Origin: Giesbergeria sp.
GTDB lineage: Bacteria > Pseudomonadota > Gammaproteobacteria > Burkholderiales > Burkholderiaceae_C
Length of the DNA: 10,568 nt
Direction: 5' to 3'
Assembly (NCBI GenBank): GCA_017987055.1
Contig: JAGNUJ010000052.1
Coordinates: forward strand, 1-10,568
The notes beneath the pieces were generated by a model. It was given only the letters and a program-made list of their open reading frames with translations, was not told the origin of the DNA and did no database searches. The position numbers and the translations under genes are program-made. Each line of letters starts with the position of its first letter. The stretch's first letter is position 1. Of this stretch, positions 1 through 7,928 are shown one piece after another.

Positions 1-36
1 GCTGCGCGCAAAGGCGTAGGGCAGGGGATGGCGCAT
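1..36 (-). CDS. gspE: GspE, T2SS ATPase, first 12 codons (cut by window edge)
   Basis: The minus strand starts an ATG 21 nt after the gspD stop and reads MRHPLPYAFARS to the window edge. The stretch PLPYAFAR is typical of the N-terminus of GspE in Comamonadaceae, as I remember the family. GspE is the cytoplasmic hexameric ATPase that binds the cytoplasmic part of GspL and powers pseudopilus assembly. No clear Shine-Dalgarno sequence precedes the ATG. None of the ATPase motifs (Walker A, Walker B, Cys-rich zinc motif) fall inside the window, so the call rests on the N-terminal match and on the position directly after gspD. Confidence 0.72.
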   Translation of the reverse strand, partial: MRHPLPYAFARS

Positions 37-57
37 GGCGTTAGATAAATACGGCAG

Positions 58-2358
58 TTATTGGGGCGACCAGCTTGGCTCTTGCGGGACGAAGGCCGGC
101 GCAGTGACCGGCGCTAACTCAGGGGCTGGCAGGGCGATGGGGGTGGGCAGCAGCAGTGGCGCGGCGTCGATGGGGTTGCCGGGGAAGGGCTGCTCGGCCA
201 GCGCCGGCAGCAGCGGGCCTTCGTTGATTGGCACCGTGGCGCTGGGCGTGGGCTGGGCGTTTTGTTGCAGGCCGCGCATCAGGTCGTAGCGGTCCATTGA
301 TAGGCGGCTGCTGTCGTCGCCGCTGCGCAGCACCACCGGGCGCAAAAACACCATCAGGTTGGTTTTTTCGCGGGTGCGGGTGTCGCTGCGAAACAGCGCG
401 CCAATGCCGGGGATGTCACCCAAAAACGGCACCTTTTCTTGGCCGCCGCTGTATTTGTCTTGCAGCAGGCCACCAATCACGATGATGGAGCCGTCCTCGA
501 CCAGCACCGTCGATTCAATCGATCGCTTGGTGGTGGTGGGGCCGTTATCGGCTTTTTCGGTACCGGCTTTGACGGCCGAGGTCTCTTGGTAGATCACCAG
601 TTTGACGGTGCCGTTTTCGTTGATTTGCGGGCGCACGCGCAGGGTCAGGCCAACGTCTTTGCGCTCCACCGTGGTGAAGGGGTTGACGCTGTTGTTGCTG
701 CCGCCGGTGTTGGCATACGAGCCAGTCGGGAAGGGGACGTTTTCGCCAATCAAAATTTTGGCTTCTTCGTTGTCCAGCGTCAGCAAGTTGGGGGTGGAGA
801 GCACGTTGCCATCGCCCGAGGTTTGCAGCAAATTGGCCAGCGCGCCCAGTACGTAGTCGCCGTTGTGTTTGCCAGCGATACCAATGTTCATGCCCGCCGA
901 GGGCAGGCTGGTGCCCGCTTTCAGCCCTTGCGCCAGTTGAAACAGATTGGTGCCGCCGATGTTGAAGTTGTTGCCAACTACGCCAATCACGCTGCTGTTT
1001 TGGCCGATCAGGCTTTGCCACTGGATGCCAAACTGCGCCGCTTTGTTGACGTTGACTTCGGCGATCAAGCTCTCGACCAGCACTTGCGCACGGCGGCCAT
1101 CGAGTTGGTCGATGATGGCGCGCAGCTGGCGGTATTGCGGCTCGGGCGCAGTGATGACCAGCGAGTTGGTCGCCGGGTCGGCTTGGATTTGCCCGCCGGT
1201 CGAGGGCTGGTTGTTGGCGCTGGTGCTGCCTGCCCCCATGCCCATTGCAGCGCTCAGGCCGGCGGTGTTGGTATTGGTACTGGTGTTGGCGGCGCTGGCG
1301 GTGCTGGCTGCGGGGCTGCTGGCCGCTGCCGCGCCACCACCGGCCCCGTTGGCGGCCATCGCCGCGCGCAGCGTGGTCGCCAGTTGCGTGGCGTCGGCAT
1401 TCTTCAAATAGACGACGTGGATGTTGCCGTTGGCGCTGGCGTTGCCGTTGCCGGCGGTGGGCGCTTGGTCCAGCTTAGCGACCAGTGCGCGCACTTGGGC
1501 CACGCGCGCTGGGTTGGCGGCGCGCAGAATCAGCGCGTTGCTGCGCGGCTCGGCCAGCAGCGTGGTTTTGAAGAAGGTGTCGGTTTGGCCGGGCGTGTTG
1601 CTGGCGCTGGCACCGCCGCCACCGTCAATCAAGCGCGCTACCAGTGGCGCTAGTTCAGTCGCAATGGCGTTTTGCAGCGGAATGATTTCGACATCGCTGG
1701 CGTTGGAGACGTCCATCGCGGCAATGATTTTTCCGAGGCGCTGCAGGTTGTCGGCGTAGTCCGTAATCACCAGCGCGTTGGTGCCGGGGTTGATGTTGAT
1801 GGTGTTGTTGGGGCTGATGAGCGGGCGCAGCACCGGCACCAAGTTGCCGGCGCTTTCGTAGTTCAGCTTAAAAATCTGCGTGACGATTTGCCCGCCCGCC
1901 AAGCCGCTGTTGGCGGCGCTGCCACCGCGCGCCACGCTGACGCTGCCGCCTTGCAGTTTGGCGTCGGCCTCGGGCACCACTTTGTACAGGCCGCTGGATT
2001 CGACCACCGTAAAGCCTTGCAGGCGCAGCGCGGCCAAGAACTGTTGGAAGGCCGCTGCCGGGCTGACCGGGCGCTCGGCTACCAAGTTCAGCTGGCCTTT
2101 GACGCGTGGATCGACCACCACGTTGCGCCCGGTGATGGTGGCCATCGTGCGGGCTACGGCTTCGATGTCGGCGTTGACAAAGTTCAGCGTCACCGGCTCG
2201 CCGGCGGGCGCGCTGGTGGCATTCGGGGCAGTTCTTTGCTTTGTTTGAGCATGAATTGTGCCGCTAGCGCTTACCAGTAGGGCGGTAGTAGCTATGGTTT
2301 GAATAGCAATTTGGACGGCGTGCTTGGTCAGCACAGGCAGATGAGAGAGACGAGACAT
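58..2358 (-). CDS. gspD: GspD, T2SS outer-membrane secretin
   Basis: The 766-residue secretin forms the outer-membrane channel through which folded proteins leave the periplasm. A Sec signal peptide covers about residues 1-37 (cleavage after IHA). It is followed by N0 (about 54-130), N1 (157-216), N2 (222-298), N3 (311-420) and the secretin barrel (430-676), which carries the family hallmark VPFLGDIPGIGALFR at 643-657 and the gate-region strand VGLTLRVRPQI at 569-579. N3 is interrupted at about 333-388 by a low-complexity Ala/Ser/Thr/Asn/Gly stretch. The last 66 residues form a Pro/Ala/Leu-rich tail after the barrel. The frame stays open upstream to 2487, but that part lies over gspN; the ATG at 2358, 4 nt after the gspN stop, begins a proper signal peptide. 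There is no strong Shine-Dalgarno, so translation may be coupled to gspN. No separate pilotin gene is visible here. Confidence 0.97.
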   Translation of the reverse strand: MSRLSHLPVLTKHAVQIAIQTIATTALLVSASGTIHAQTKQRTAPNATSAPAGEPVTLNFVNADIEAVARTMATITGRNVVVDPRVKGQLNLVAERPVSPAAAFQQFLAALRLQGFTVVESSGLYKVVPEADAKLQGGSVSVARGGSAANSGLAGGQIVTQIFKLNYESAGNLVPVLRPLISPNNTININPGTNALVITDYADNLQRLGKIIAAMDVSNASDVEIIPLQNAIATELAPLVARLIDGGGGASASNTPGQTDTFFKTTLLAEPRSNALILRAANPARVAQVRALVAKLDQAPTAGNGNASANGNIHVVYLKNADATQLATTLRAAMAANGAGGGAAAASSPAASTASAANTSTNTNTAGLSAAMGMGAGSTSANNQPSTGGQIQADPATNSLVITAPEPQYRQLRAIIDQLDGRRAQVLVESLIAEVNVNKAAQFGIQWQSLIGQNSSVIGVVGNNFNIGGTNLFQLAQGLKAGTSLPSAGMNIGIAGKHNGDYVLGALANLLQTSGDGNVLSTPNLLTLDNEEAKILIGENVPFPTGSYANTGGSNNSVNPFTTVERKDVGLTLRVRPQINENGTVKLVIYQETSAVKAGTEKADNGPTTTKRSIESTVLVEDGSIIVIGGLLQDKYSGGQEKVPFLGDIPGIGALFRSDTRTREKTNLMVFLRPVVLRSGDDSSRLSMDRYDLMRGLQQNAQPTPSATVPINEGPLLPALAEQPFPGNPIDAAPLLLPTPIALPAPELAPVTAPAFVPQEPSWSPQ

Positions 2359-2362
2359 ACGG

Positions 2363-3160
2363 TTAACCCAGGGTGATGAGGGAGCGGGCGCCGCTGCGCC
2401 GTCCAATAAGGTTGAGCAAGTTGGCCAGCGCGGCTTGGCGCTCGGGCGCGGCGCTGGCTTCGCCGGCAAAGCGCAGGCGCTGGCCAACCCATTGGCCGCT
2501 GCCGCTCAGTTGCAGGCTGCCTTCGAGGGTTTGCAGGGTCAGCGTGGGCACTTCGCCGCCTTGCAGTTCAAAGCGGTAGCTGCCCATCGGCGCTACGGTC
2601 GATAGGCGCGAGGACATGGCCAGCGCGTCCAGTTGCGCTTGTCCGCTCAGCACCATGCGGCCAGCGGCCCAGTCGGCTTGTAGATGGGTGGTGCGCAATT
2701 GCAGCTGGCCTTGCGGCTGCAGCGTGTTCCACGGCGTGCCCAGACCCGCCAGCACGGCAGCGGGCCATTGGCTTTGGCTGTCGGCCAGTGTGAGTTGCGC
2801 GCCGCCCCAGCGCAGCTTGACTTGCAGTTGAAGGGCGCTGTCGGTGCAGCACGCGGCATGGAGTTGGGCGCGCAGGCCGCTCCAAGTGGGGCGCAGTTGC
2901 CAAACTATGCGTCCGGGCAGGGCGGCGCGGTCTTGGCTGGCGCCGCCGCCGGTCAGCACCAGTTGCGCCGAGCCGTTCCACAGCGTGCCGCGCGCCTGCG
3001 CCAGCTGCACTTGGTCGGCGCTGGCTTGGGCGATGGCGTTGGCCAGCCACTGCGCTGGGGCAAACAGCGCCAGCGTTAGCAGTGCGCCGAGCAACGCGCC
3101 CAGCAGCGCCCACGTCCAAGGTGAGCGGGCAGCGCTTGGTGGAGCGAAGGAGCGGGTCAT
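2363..3160 (-). CDS. gspN: GspN, T2SS inner-membrane accessory protein
   Basis: This 265-residue protein belongs to the GspN (T2SSN) family, found in a subset of T2SS clusters including those of Burkholderiales. It has a single N-terminal membrane anchor (about 16-34) and a beta-rich periplasmic domain. The motif RGTLWNGSAQL at 57-67 is characteristic of the family, as is the C-terminal NLLNLIGRR. Adjacent cysteines lie at 104-105 in the periplasmic domain. The exact role of GspN is not settled; it may help link the inner-membrane platform to the secretin, which fits its place between gspM and gspD. It starts 12 nt after the gspM stop and ends 4 nt before gspD. Confidence 0.93.
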   Translation of the reverse strand: MTRSFAPPSAARSPWTWALLGALLGALLTLALFAPAQWLANAIAQASADQVQLAQARGTLWNGSAQLVLTGGGASQDRAALPGRIVWQLRPTWSGLRAQLHAACCTDSALQLQVKLRWGGAQLTLADSQSQWPAAVLAGLGTPWNTLQPQGQLQLRTTHLQADWAAGRMVLSGQAQLDALAMSSRLSTVAPMGSYRFELQGGEVPTLTLQTLEGSLQLSGSGQWVGQRLRFAGEASAAPERQAALANLLNLIGRRSGARSLITLG

Positions 3161-3172
3161 GGCAACAGTGAA

Positions 3173-3718
3173 TTAGCGCGACGGCAGTGCCAGCACCAGC
3201 GTGCCGTCCCAGTGCGCGCTGGGGTTTTTAGAGTTAGCCGGTGCGTTACTGCGCGTCCAGTGGGCTTCTTGCGGCACGGCTTTGCTGTTGCTGCGCGCTT
3301 GCACCAGCCACTGCGCCAGCGCGTCAGCCGAGAGGTTTTGCAGCGTCAGCGTGGCGCGCTCGCCCGATAAGGCGAGGCGGGCGCTAGGACCAAGGCGTTC
3401 GGTGACGGAGGTTTGCAGTGCGCGCAAGGCGTTGTCGGGGTCGGCGCGTGGGGTGTTTTTCAGCGCCTCGGCTTCAGCTTGCAGAGCCTGCATCTGCTGC
3501 AGTTGCGCGTCCAGCGCAGCGTGGCGCGCCGGGGCGCTGCGCAGGGTGTGCAGCGCCGGGGCCAGCGCCAGCCACCATAGCAGTGCCAGCGCGACCAAGA
3601 GCGCGGCGGCGCGCACCAAGTGCTGTTCGCGTGGGCCCAGCGTTTGCCAGTGGGTGCTCAGGGCGCTCGGGGCGCTCGGGGCGGCACTGCTTTTGGAGGA
3701 ATGTGGCGTGCGGCTCAT
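3173..3718 (-). CDS. gspM: GspM, T2SS inner-membrane platform protein
   Basis: The product is 181 residues, the usual GspM size. A short Ser/Pro-rich cytoplasmic part precedes one membrane segment at about 36-55, containing ALLWWLALAPAL. A helical, probably coiled-coil stretch follows (about 60-90), then a small periplasmic ferredoxin-like domain. GspM pairs with GspL and stabilises the GspE-GspL-GspF assembly. The frame extends upstream to 4153 inside gspL, but the ATG at 3718 overlaps the gspL stop as ATGA, which indicates coupled translation and fixes the start. GspM is weakly conserved, so the call relies on topology, length and position as well as sequence. Confidence 0.93.
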   Translation of the reverse strand: MSRTPHSSKSSAAPSAPSALSTHWQTLGPREQHLVRAAALLVALALLWWLALAPALHTLRSAPARHAALDAQLQQMQALQAEAEALKNTPRADPDNALRALQTSVTERLGPSARLALSGERATLTLQNLSADALAQWLVQARSNSKAVPQEAHWTRSNAPANSKNPSAHWDGTLVLALPSR

Positions 3719-4941
3719 GGTGTGGGGGCGGCGCGCACCAGCAAGGTGTCGCCTTCGGTGTGCAGTTGGTAGCCGCTGGCGCGGGCGGTGTCGCTGGCGT
3801 GGCTTTGCTCGTCGGCGCTCAACAGCGGGCCGCGCAGGCGCAGTTGGCCGCCGCTGTAGTCGATGGCGCTGGCTTGCCAAGCAGCAGGCAGGGCGCGGGC
3901 GCTGATGGCCAGCAGCGGCTCCAAGTCGTGCGCCGACAACGCACCGGCCGCTTGGCGCAGCAGGGCCAGTTCGCGCTCCATTTGCACCGGGGCATCGACG
4001 ATGACTTTGACCTGCGGGAAGGTCTGCGTTAGCGCGCTGCGCACGCTGGCTTGTTTGGCGGCCAGACTTTGGCGCTCTTGCCACGCCCACAGGTTCAGCC
4101 CCAGCAGGTGGGCCAGTAGCAGTACGGCGACGCCCCAGCGCGCCGCGCGCCACTGCGGCGCGTGCAGCAGGGCGCTGGCCAAGCTGGCGGCCTTGCGCAG
4201 CGCCCGCGTGCGCCCGGAGCTGGCCAAATCAAACTGCGCCAAATCCCAGTCGCCGCGCGCCGCCAGCAGGGCGCGGCTGCTGTGGGTGGCTAGCTGCACT
4301 GGGCGGCCGACGGTTTTTTCTGCCAGCGCGGCGACGGCTGGCTCGGCGTGTATCGGCACGGCGCTGCTGTCATCCGCTTGCAGGTTGACCAAGGCCAGCG
4401 CCGCGCCCGAGAGGGGCAACACCAGCACGCCGCCCTCAGCGCCGTAGCCGGTCACCACCCAGTGCGCGTCTTCGGGCGTGCCTTGGGCAAACAGTTCGGG
4501 CTGGGCGCTGGCGGTGGCACCGGGGGCAAATTCAGGCACCACGCGGGCGGCGGGGCGGCCTGCGGCCTCTAGCGCTTGCAGCGCGGCGCGCAGCCAAGTG
4601 CGGTCGCAAACGGCAATCCACACCGGGCTTGCGGCGGGGGTTTGCGGTGGCAGGGCAAAGTGCAGCGCGGCGGGCTCGTCTAGCAGGCGCTCTTCCAGCA
4701 GACCTTCGAGCACGGCGCGCAGACGCGGCGACTGCGCGCCTACGCCTTGGGGCAAAGTCACGCGCTGCCACGACAGCGCTTGCGCTGGCACCACGGCCAC
4801 GGTTTCGCTAGCGGCGGGTAGCAAGGCGGCGCGGGCAGTGGCGTGACCGCTGGCGCTGTGGCCGTCAAGGCTTAGCGTGTAGCGGTATTCGGTGTGGGGC
4901 CCGGGCAGTGCCAAGGGCAGGTGAAGAATCAGGGTACTCAT
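3715..4941 (-). CDS. gspL: GspL, T2SS inner-membrane platform protein
   Basis: GspL (408 residues) recruits the GspE ATPase to the membrane and pairs with GspM. An actin-like cytoplasmic domain covers about 1-260 and includes ARGDWDLAQFDLA near 228-240, which resembles the NL(L/R)QG-type element before the membrane segment in relatives. One membrane segment lies at about 268-286, followed by a periplasmic ferredoxin-like domain (about 300-408). The start was placed at 4941 because MSTLILHLPL matches the usual GspL N-terminus; another ATG at 4962 would add seven residues. Neither has a clear ribosome binding site. The gap to the gspK stop is 56 nt, the widest inside the operon. The 3' end overlaps gspM by 4 nt. 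Confidence 0.94.
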   Translation of the reverse strand: MSTLILHLPLALPGPHTEYRYTLSLDGHSASGHATARAALLPAASETVAVVPAQALSWQRVTLPQGVGAQSPRLRAVLEGLLEERLLDEPAALHFALPPQTPAASPVWIAVCDRTWLRAALQALEAAGRPAARVVPEFAPGATASAQPELFAQGTPEDAHWVVTGYGAEGGVLVLPLSGAALALVNLQADDSSAVPIHAEPAVAALAEKTVGRPVQLATHSSRALLAARGDWDLAQFDLASSGRTRALRKAASLASALLHAPQWRAARWGVAVLLLAHLLGLNLWAWQERQSLAAKQASVRSALTQTFPQVKVIVDAPVQMERELALLRQAAGALSAHDLEPLLAISARALPAAWQASAIDYSGGQLRLRGPLLSADEQSHASDTARASGYQLHTEGDTLLVRAAPTP

Positions 4942-4997
4942 GGGGGGAATTTCGCCGGCCATTGTAGGTTCGAGCCGCTGCCGCGCAGTCCACGGAT

Positions 4998-5978
4998 TCA
5001 GGGGGCAGTGGTGTTGGCGGCATTCGCCAGCACCACTGCGCCGCGCTGGCGCCAGACGGTGCTGACGCTGCGCCCAAAGCGGCGCACCAGCGAGCGCTCG
5101 TACACCGTCACGTCGTCCAAGCGCAGCCGGCCACGCACTTCAAAGTAGTTGCTGCTGACGCCGTGCAGGTGCTCTTTGATGTGTACGTTCTCGCCCAACA
5201 GCGCGCGCGTATCGCTCAGGGTGCGAAAGTGCTGCAACTGGCGCACTGCTATCAGTTTGTTAGCGCCGGCGGCGTCTAGGCCTTCAATGCCGGCCATCAG
5301 CGCCGTGGCGTCGGCGGTGTTGAGGTTGAGGCGGGTGCTGCGTTCGGGCAGCAGCGTGGCGTGCGGCGCCAGTGCCGCGACGCTGGCCGGGGAGATGCCT
5401 AGCCACGTCAATTGCTCCAGCGTCTGTGGCAGCAGCGGGGCGTTGGCATCGTCTTTACCCTGCGCTTGGCGCAGCGCTTGGGTCAGCGCGCTCAGCTCGC
5501 CCGGCGGCAGGCCGAGTTGGCTAAACAGGCGACTGAACTGCGCTTGAACTTCTTTATGCGCTTCGTTGTCTGCATCGCTCGCGGTCAGCGCCATCAGGTT
5601 CAGGCGCGATTGCAGGTCGATGATGTTGCCGGACAAAAACGCGTCGGTGGTGTCGGTGCTGGCGTCGTCGACTTGGGCCACGTTGCGCTCGGCGGCCAAG
5701 AAGGTCGACAGGCGCGCTTCTTCCAGCGGCACCGCCCACGGTTCGGCCAAGTGGTCGGCGCTGCCGCCGCTGGCGTCTTCGGCCAGTATCAGGCGCGACC
5801 AGTCAAGCGCGCCCATCAAAATCCATGCCGATTGCACCCGAGCGCGCTCGGCGGCCTCGATTTCAATCGCGCGCCACTGCTGCCACATGGCCGTCGCCGC
5901 AAACGTGGCGACCAGCGTCACGGTCAGCATGGCGGCCAGCAGTGCGGCGCCGCGTTGGCGTATTGGTATGCGGCTCAT
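4998..5978 (-). CDS. gspK: GspK, T2SS tip minor pseudopilin
   Basis: GspK (326 residues) is the large minor pseudopilin that caps the GspI-GspJ-GspK tip complex. The prepilin leader is MSRIPIRQRG, with cleavage before AALLAAML. Position +5 of the mature protein is Ala rather than Glu, as is normal for GspK and consistent with its place at the tip. Family elements include ALDWSRLIL near 57-65, DLQSRLNLMAL near 121-131 and TRLNLNTADATALMAGIEG near 215-233, in the helix-rich domain. The ATG at 5978 overlaps the gspJ stop as ATGA; the open frame further upstream to 6161 runs over gspJ and is not coding. Confidence 0.96.
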   Translation of the reverse strand: MSRIPIRQRGAALLAAMLTVTLVATFAATAMWQQWRAIEIEAAERARVQSAWILMGALDWSRLILAEDASGGSADHLAEPWAVPLEEARLSTFLAAERNVAQVDDASTDTTDAFLSGNIIDLQSRLNLMALTASDADNEAHKEVQAQFSRLFSQLGLPPGELSALTQALRQAQGKDDANAPLLPQTLEQLTWLGISPASVAALAPHATLLPERSTRLNLNTADATALMAGIEGLDAAGANKLIAVRQLQHFRTLSDTRALLGENVHIKEHLHGVSSNYFEVRGRLRLDDVTVYERSLVRRFGRSVSTVWRQRGAVVLANAANTTAP

Positions 5979-6667
5979 GACTTGCCGCCGCCTTGCAGTG
6001 GATTGACCCAGTCGCGCGTGAGGCGCCCCGCCAGCGCTTGGCCGGGCGGCAGTTCTAGCTGCAGCCGCACGCCATCTGGAATGCTGGCGCTGGGGATGGC
6101 TTCTGCGCCGGCTCCAGCGGTATCCGCTGAGTTGCCGTTGCTGGACTGTGGATTGCTCCAAGCGCCGCCCCGGTAATAAAAAATCTGCCAGTCGGTCAGC
6201 GGCATCAGTACCACTTCGACGCGTTGGTCGGCGTCGCTCGGGTTACGCGACCAGATCGCGGCTTGCTGCCACGCTTGCTGCCACTGGGCGCGGGTGCGCA
6301 GTGGCGGTGACTGCCAGCGCAGCCACTGGCTTTGACCCTGCACGTTGCGCCGCGCCCACGCCACCACCAGCGCGCCGGGGTCGGGTACGGCGCTGCTGCG
6401 CCGGGTGATGCGCAGCACTTGGCCATCCCAGTCCAGCGGCACGGTGTGTGCCAGCGGCAGCACGGCATCGAGATCAGCGCCCCACTGCGCCAATGCCGCT
6501 TGGAGCACCAGCAGCTCATCGCCGCGCTGGCGGGTTTGTTGTTGCGCGCGCACCATGCCGTCCAGCCCGCGCCAGCTGACGATGGCCAGCAGCGCCATCA
6601 CCGCCAGCGCTACCAGCAGCTCGATCAGCGTGAAGCCGCGTTGGCGGACCAATGGGTGCTGGGCCAT
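5975..6667 (-). CDS. gspJ: GspJ, T2SS minor pseudopilin
   Basis: This 230-residue minor pseudopilin is part of the tip complex that starts pseudopilus assembly. The leader MAQHPLVRQRG is cleaved before FTLIELLVALAVMALLAIV, and Glu is at mature position +5. The globular domain contains DWQIFYYRGGAW near 160-175, with GspJ-like VPLDWDGQVLRITRR upstream. It is slightly longer than many GspJ proteins because of a Ser/Asn/Ala/Gly-rich stretch before the last strands. The start lies 2 nt after the gspI stop, and the end overlaps gspK by 4 nt. Confidence 0.96.
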   Translation of the reverse strand: MAQHPLVRQRGFTLIELLVALAVMALLAIVSWRGLDGMVRAQQQTRQRGDELLVLQAALAQWGADLDAVLPLAHTVPLDWDGQVLRITRRSSAVPDPGALVVAWARRNVQGQSQWLRWQSPPLRTRAQWQQAWQQAAIWSRNPSDADQRVEVVLMPLTDWQIFYYRGGAWSNPQSSNGNSADTAGAGAEAIPSASIPDGVRLQLELPPGQALAGRLTRDWVNPLQGGGKS

Positions 6668-6669
6668 GC

Positions 6670-7038
6670 TCAACGCCGTCCGACGATGGTGGTCAGGCGC
6701 AGCACTGGCAGCTCGCCATCGAAGACTTGCGCATCGGCGCGGCGAAACAGCGGGTTCGGCGTGGGGCGCACCACCAAGCTGACGCTCAGCGTGCGCCCGG
6801 CCTGCTCGCAGTTGTGCGTGCTGTCGCCCACCGGCGGCATCTGCGGCGCGAGGCGGATATTGACGAGGGTGTTTTCTGCGCACAGGTGCGCCAGCAGCAC
6901 ATCGGCTTGGCGCGCGGCGTTGCGCGTCAGGGCGCTGGTGGCTTGCAAGCCGGCCAGCAGCGCAATCGCCACGATGGCCAGCGCTACCAGCACCTCAATC
7001 AGCGTAAAGCCGCGCTGCGTTGGCTGCATGGGCTGCAT
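6670..7038 (-). CDS. gspI: GspI, T2SS minor pseudopilin
   Basis: This 122-residue protein is the small minor pseudopilin that nucleates the tip complex with GspJ and GspK. The leader MQPMQPTQRG is followed by FTLIEVLVALAIVAIALLAG, with Glu at mature +5. Two Cys residues (in AHLCAEN and HNCEQAG) lie in the periplasmic domain and could form a disulfide. The ATG at 7038, 4 nt after the gspH stop, was chosen; a second in-frame ATG at 7029 would give a leader shorter by three residues. Upstream codons to 7101 overlap gspH and are not needed for a leader. Confidence 0.95.
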   Translation of the reverse strand: MQPMQPTQRGFTLIEVLVALAIVAIALLAGLQATSALTRNAARQADVLLAHLCAENTLVNIRLAPQMPPVGDSTHNCEQAGRTLSVSLVVRPTPNPLFRRADAQVFDGELPVLRLTTIVGRR

Positions 7039-7042
7039 TGAA

Positions 7043-7504
7043 TTACTGCACCGCCTCCACCGCAAACGGGCGCAGGCCATCGGTGGCGACGCGCAGGGCA
7101 TGTTCGGGGTGGGTGGATTGGCTCAAGATGACCTGCTGCGGCCCAATCAACGGCTCCGGTCCCAGCACTAAGCTGGCCTCGCCGCGCACGCCGGTTGTGG
7201 GATCGAGCCAGCGCGTTGGCAGAGTGTGGCTATCGGGCAGACCGTCAAAGCGAAAGCCCTCGGGCCGTGCCAGCCAGCGCACCGGTACGCCACTGGCGCG
7301 CGACTGGGCGCGGGCTGACTCGAGCAGCGCCGCTAGCCGCTCGGCATCGCGCTCTAGCTGCGCTTGGGTGCCGTCGCGCATCGCCAAACCCACGCCGACG
7401 GTGGCCAGCGCCATGATGCTCAGCACCACTAGCAACTCCAGCAGCGTGAAGCCACGGATGCCGTTAGCGCGGATTTTTTTATTGCCAACTGCCAATATCC
7501 GCAT
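7043..7504 (-). CDS. gspH: GspH, T2SS minor pseudopilin
   Basis: GspH (153 residues) is a minor pseudopilin linking the tip complex to the GspG fibre. An 18-residue leader ending in RANGIRG precedes FTLLELLVVLSIMALATVGVG, with Glu at mature +5. The globular part contains ERDAERLAALLESARAQSR and PVRWLARPEGFRF, as in GspH/FimT proteins. The ATG at 7504 lies 26 nt inside the end of gspG and has a good Shine-Dalgarno (GAGGG, 7510-7514) five bases upstream. This supports it over the ATG at 7537. No ATG follows the gspG stop before the prepilin cleavage site, so the overlap looks genuine. Confidence 0.93.
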   Translation of the reverse strand: MRILAVGNKKIRANGIRGFTLLELLVVLSIMALATVGVGLAMRDGTQAQLERDAERLAALLESARAQSRASGVPVRWLARPEGFRFDGLPDSHTLPTRWLDPTTGVRGEASLVLGPEPLIGPQQVILSQSTHPEHALRVATDGLRPFAVEAVQ

Positions 7505-7928
7505 CCTTGCCCTCGCCGCCCGATTGGCCGTCGGCACCGAAAGACATCACGTCAATTTCGCCCTTCACGCCGGGGTTGAGGTACTGGTAAGGCCGACCCC
7601 ACGGGTCGTTGGGCAGCTTTTCCAAGTACGGGCGCCAGTTCAGTGGCAGCGGGGCGGTGGTGGGCTTGGTAATCAGCGCTTGCAGGCCTTGCTCTGACGT
7701 CGGATAGCGCTGGTTGTCCAAGCGGTACAGCTTGAGTGCCTGCATCACGTTGGTGACATCGGTGCGCGCCGCTGTGCTGCGCGCGTCGTCAGCGCGGTCG
7801 AGCACATTCGGCACGATAAGCGCCGCCAGCACGCCAATGATGACCAGCACCACCATCAGCTCAATCAAAGTAAAACCAGCGGCCAAACGGCGTCGGGCAG
7901 TGTGAACGGGTGAGAAAAAGCGTTTCAT
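7479..7928 (-). CDS. gspG: GspG, T2SS major pseudopilin
   Basis: GspG (149 residues) is the main subunit of the T2SS pseudopilus. The 18-residue leader ends in RRRLAAG and is followed by FTLIELMVVLVIIGVLAALIVPNV, written here in two parts: FTLIELMVVLV, then IIGVLAALIVPNV. Glu is at mature +5. The domain carries LYRLDNQRYPTSEQGL and LPNDPWGRPYQYLNPG, very conserved in the family. The C-terminal loop SFGADGQSGGEGKDADIGSW at 129-148 corresponds to the calcium-binding loop needed for GspG stability. It is the first gene of the minus-strand operon and has no obvious Shine-Dalgarno. GspO, the peptidase that would process the leader, is not in the window. Confidence 0.98.
   Translation of the reverse strand: MKRFFSPVHTARRRLAAGFTLIELMVVLVIIGVLAALIVPNVLDRADDARSTAARTDVTNVMQALKLYRLDNQRYPTSEQGLQALITKPTTAPLPLNWRPYLEKLPNDPWGRPYQYLNPGVKGEIDVMSFGADGQSGGEGKDADIGSWQ
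7510..7514 (-). promoter_or_regulatory. Ribosome binding site of gspH inside gspG
   Basis: The minus strand reads GAGGG five bases before the ATG at 7504, within the last codons of gspG. It is the clearest Shine-Dalgarno sequence in the operon and decides the gspH start. Confidence 0.65.

Noticed and set aside
439..1653. Plus-strand open frame of 404 codons opposite gspD
   Set aside because: It is antisense to a fully supported secretin gene, its composition is Val/Gly/Ala/Arg-rich as expected from antisense of GC-rich DNA, and no domain or signal is visible.
3719..4153. Upstream extension of the gspM frame
   Set aside because: The region is the gspL coding sequence in another frame; the ATGA overlap and the normal GspM length place the start at 3718.
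5979..6161. Upstream extension of the gspK frame
   Set aside because: It overlaps gspJ and would bury the prepilin leader inside the protein, preventing cleavage.
5412..6176. Plus-strand open frame of 254 codons opposite gspK and the end of gspJ
   Set aside because: It is the antisense shadow of well-supported pseudopilin genes, rich in Gln/Arg/Gly/His, with no recognisable domain.
6668..6883. Upstream extension of the gspJ frame
   Set aside because: It overlaps gspI and would place 72 residues before a normal prepilin leader.
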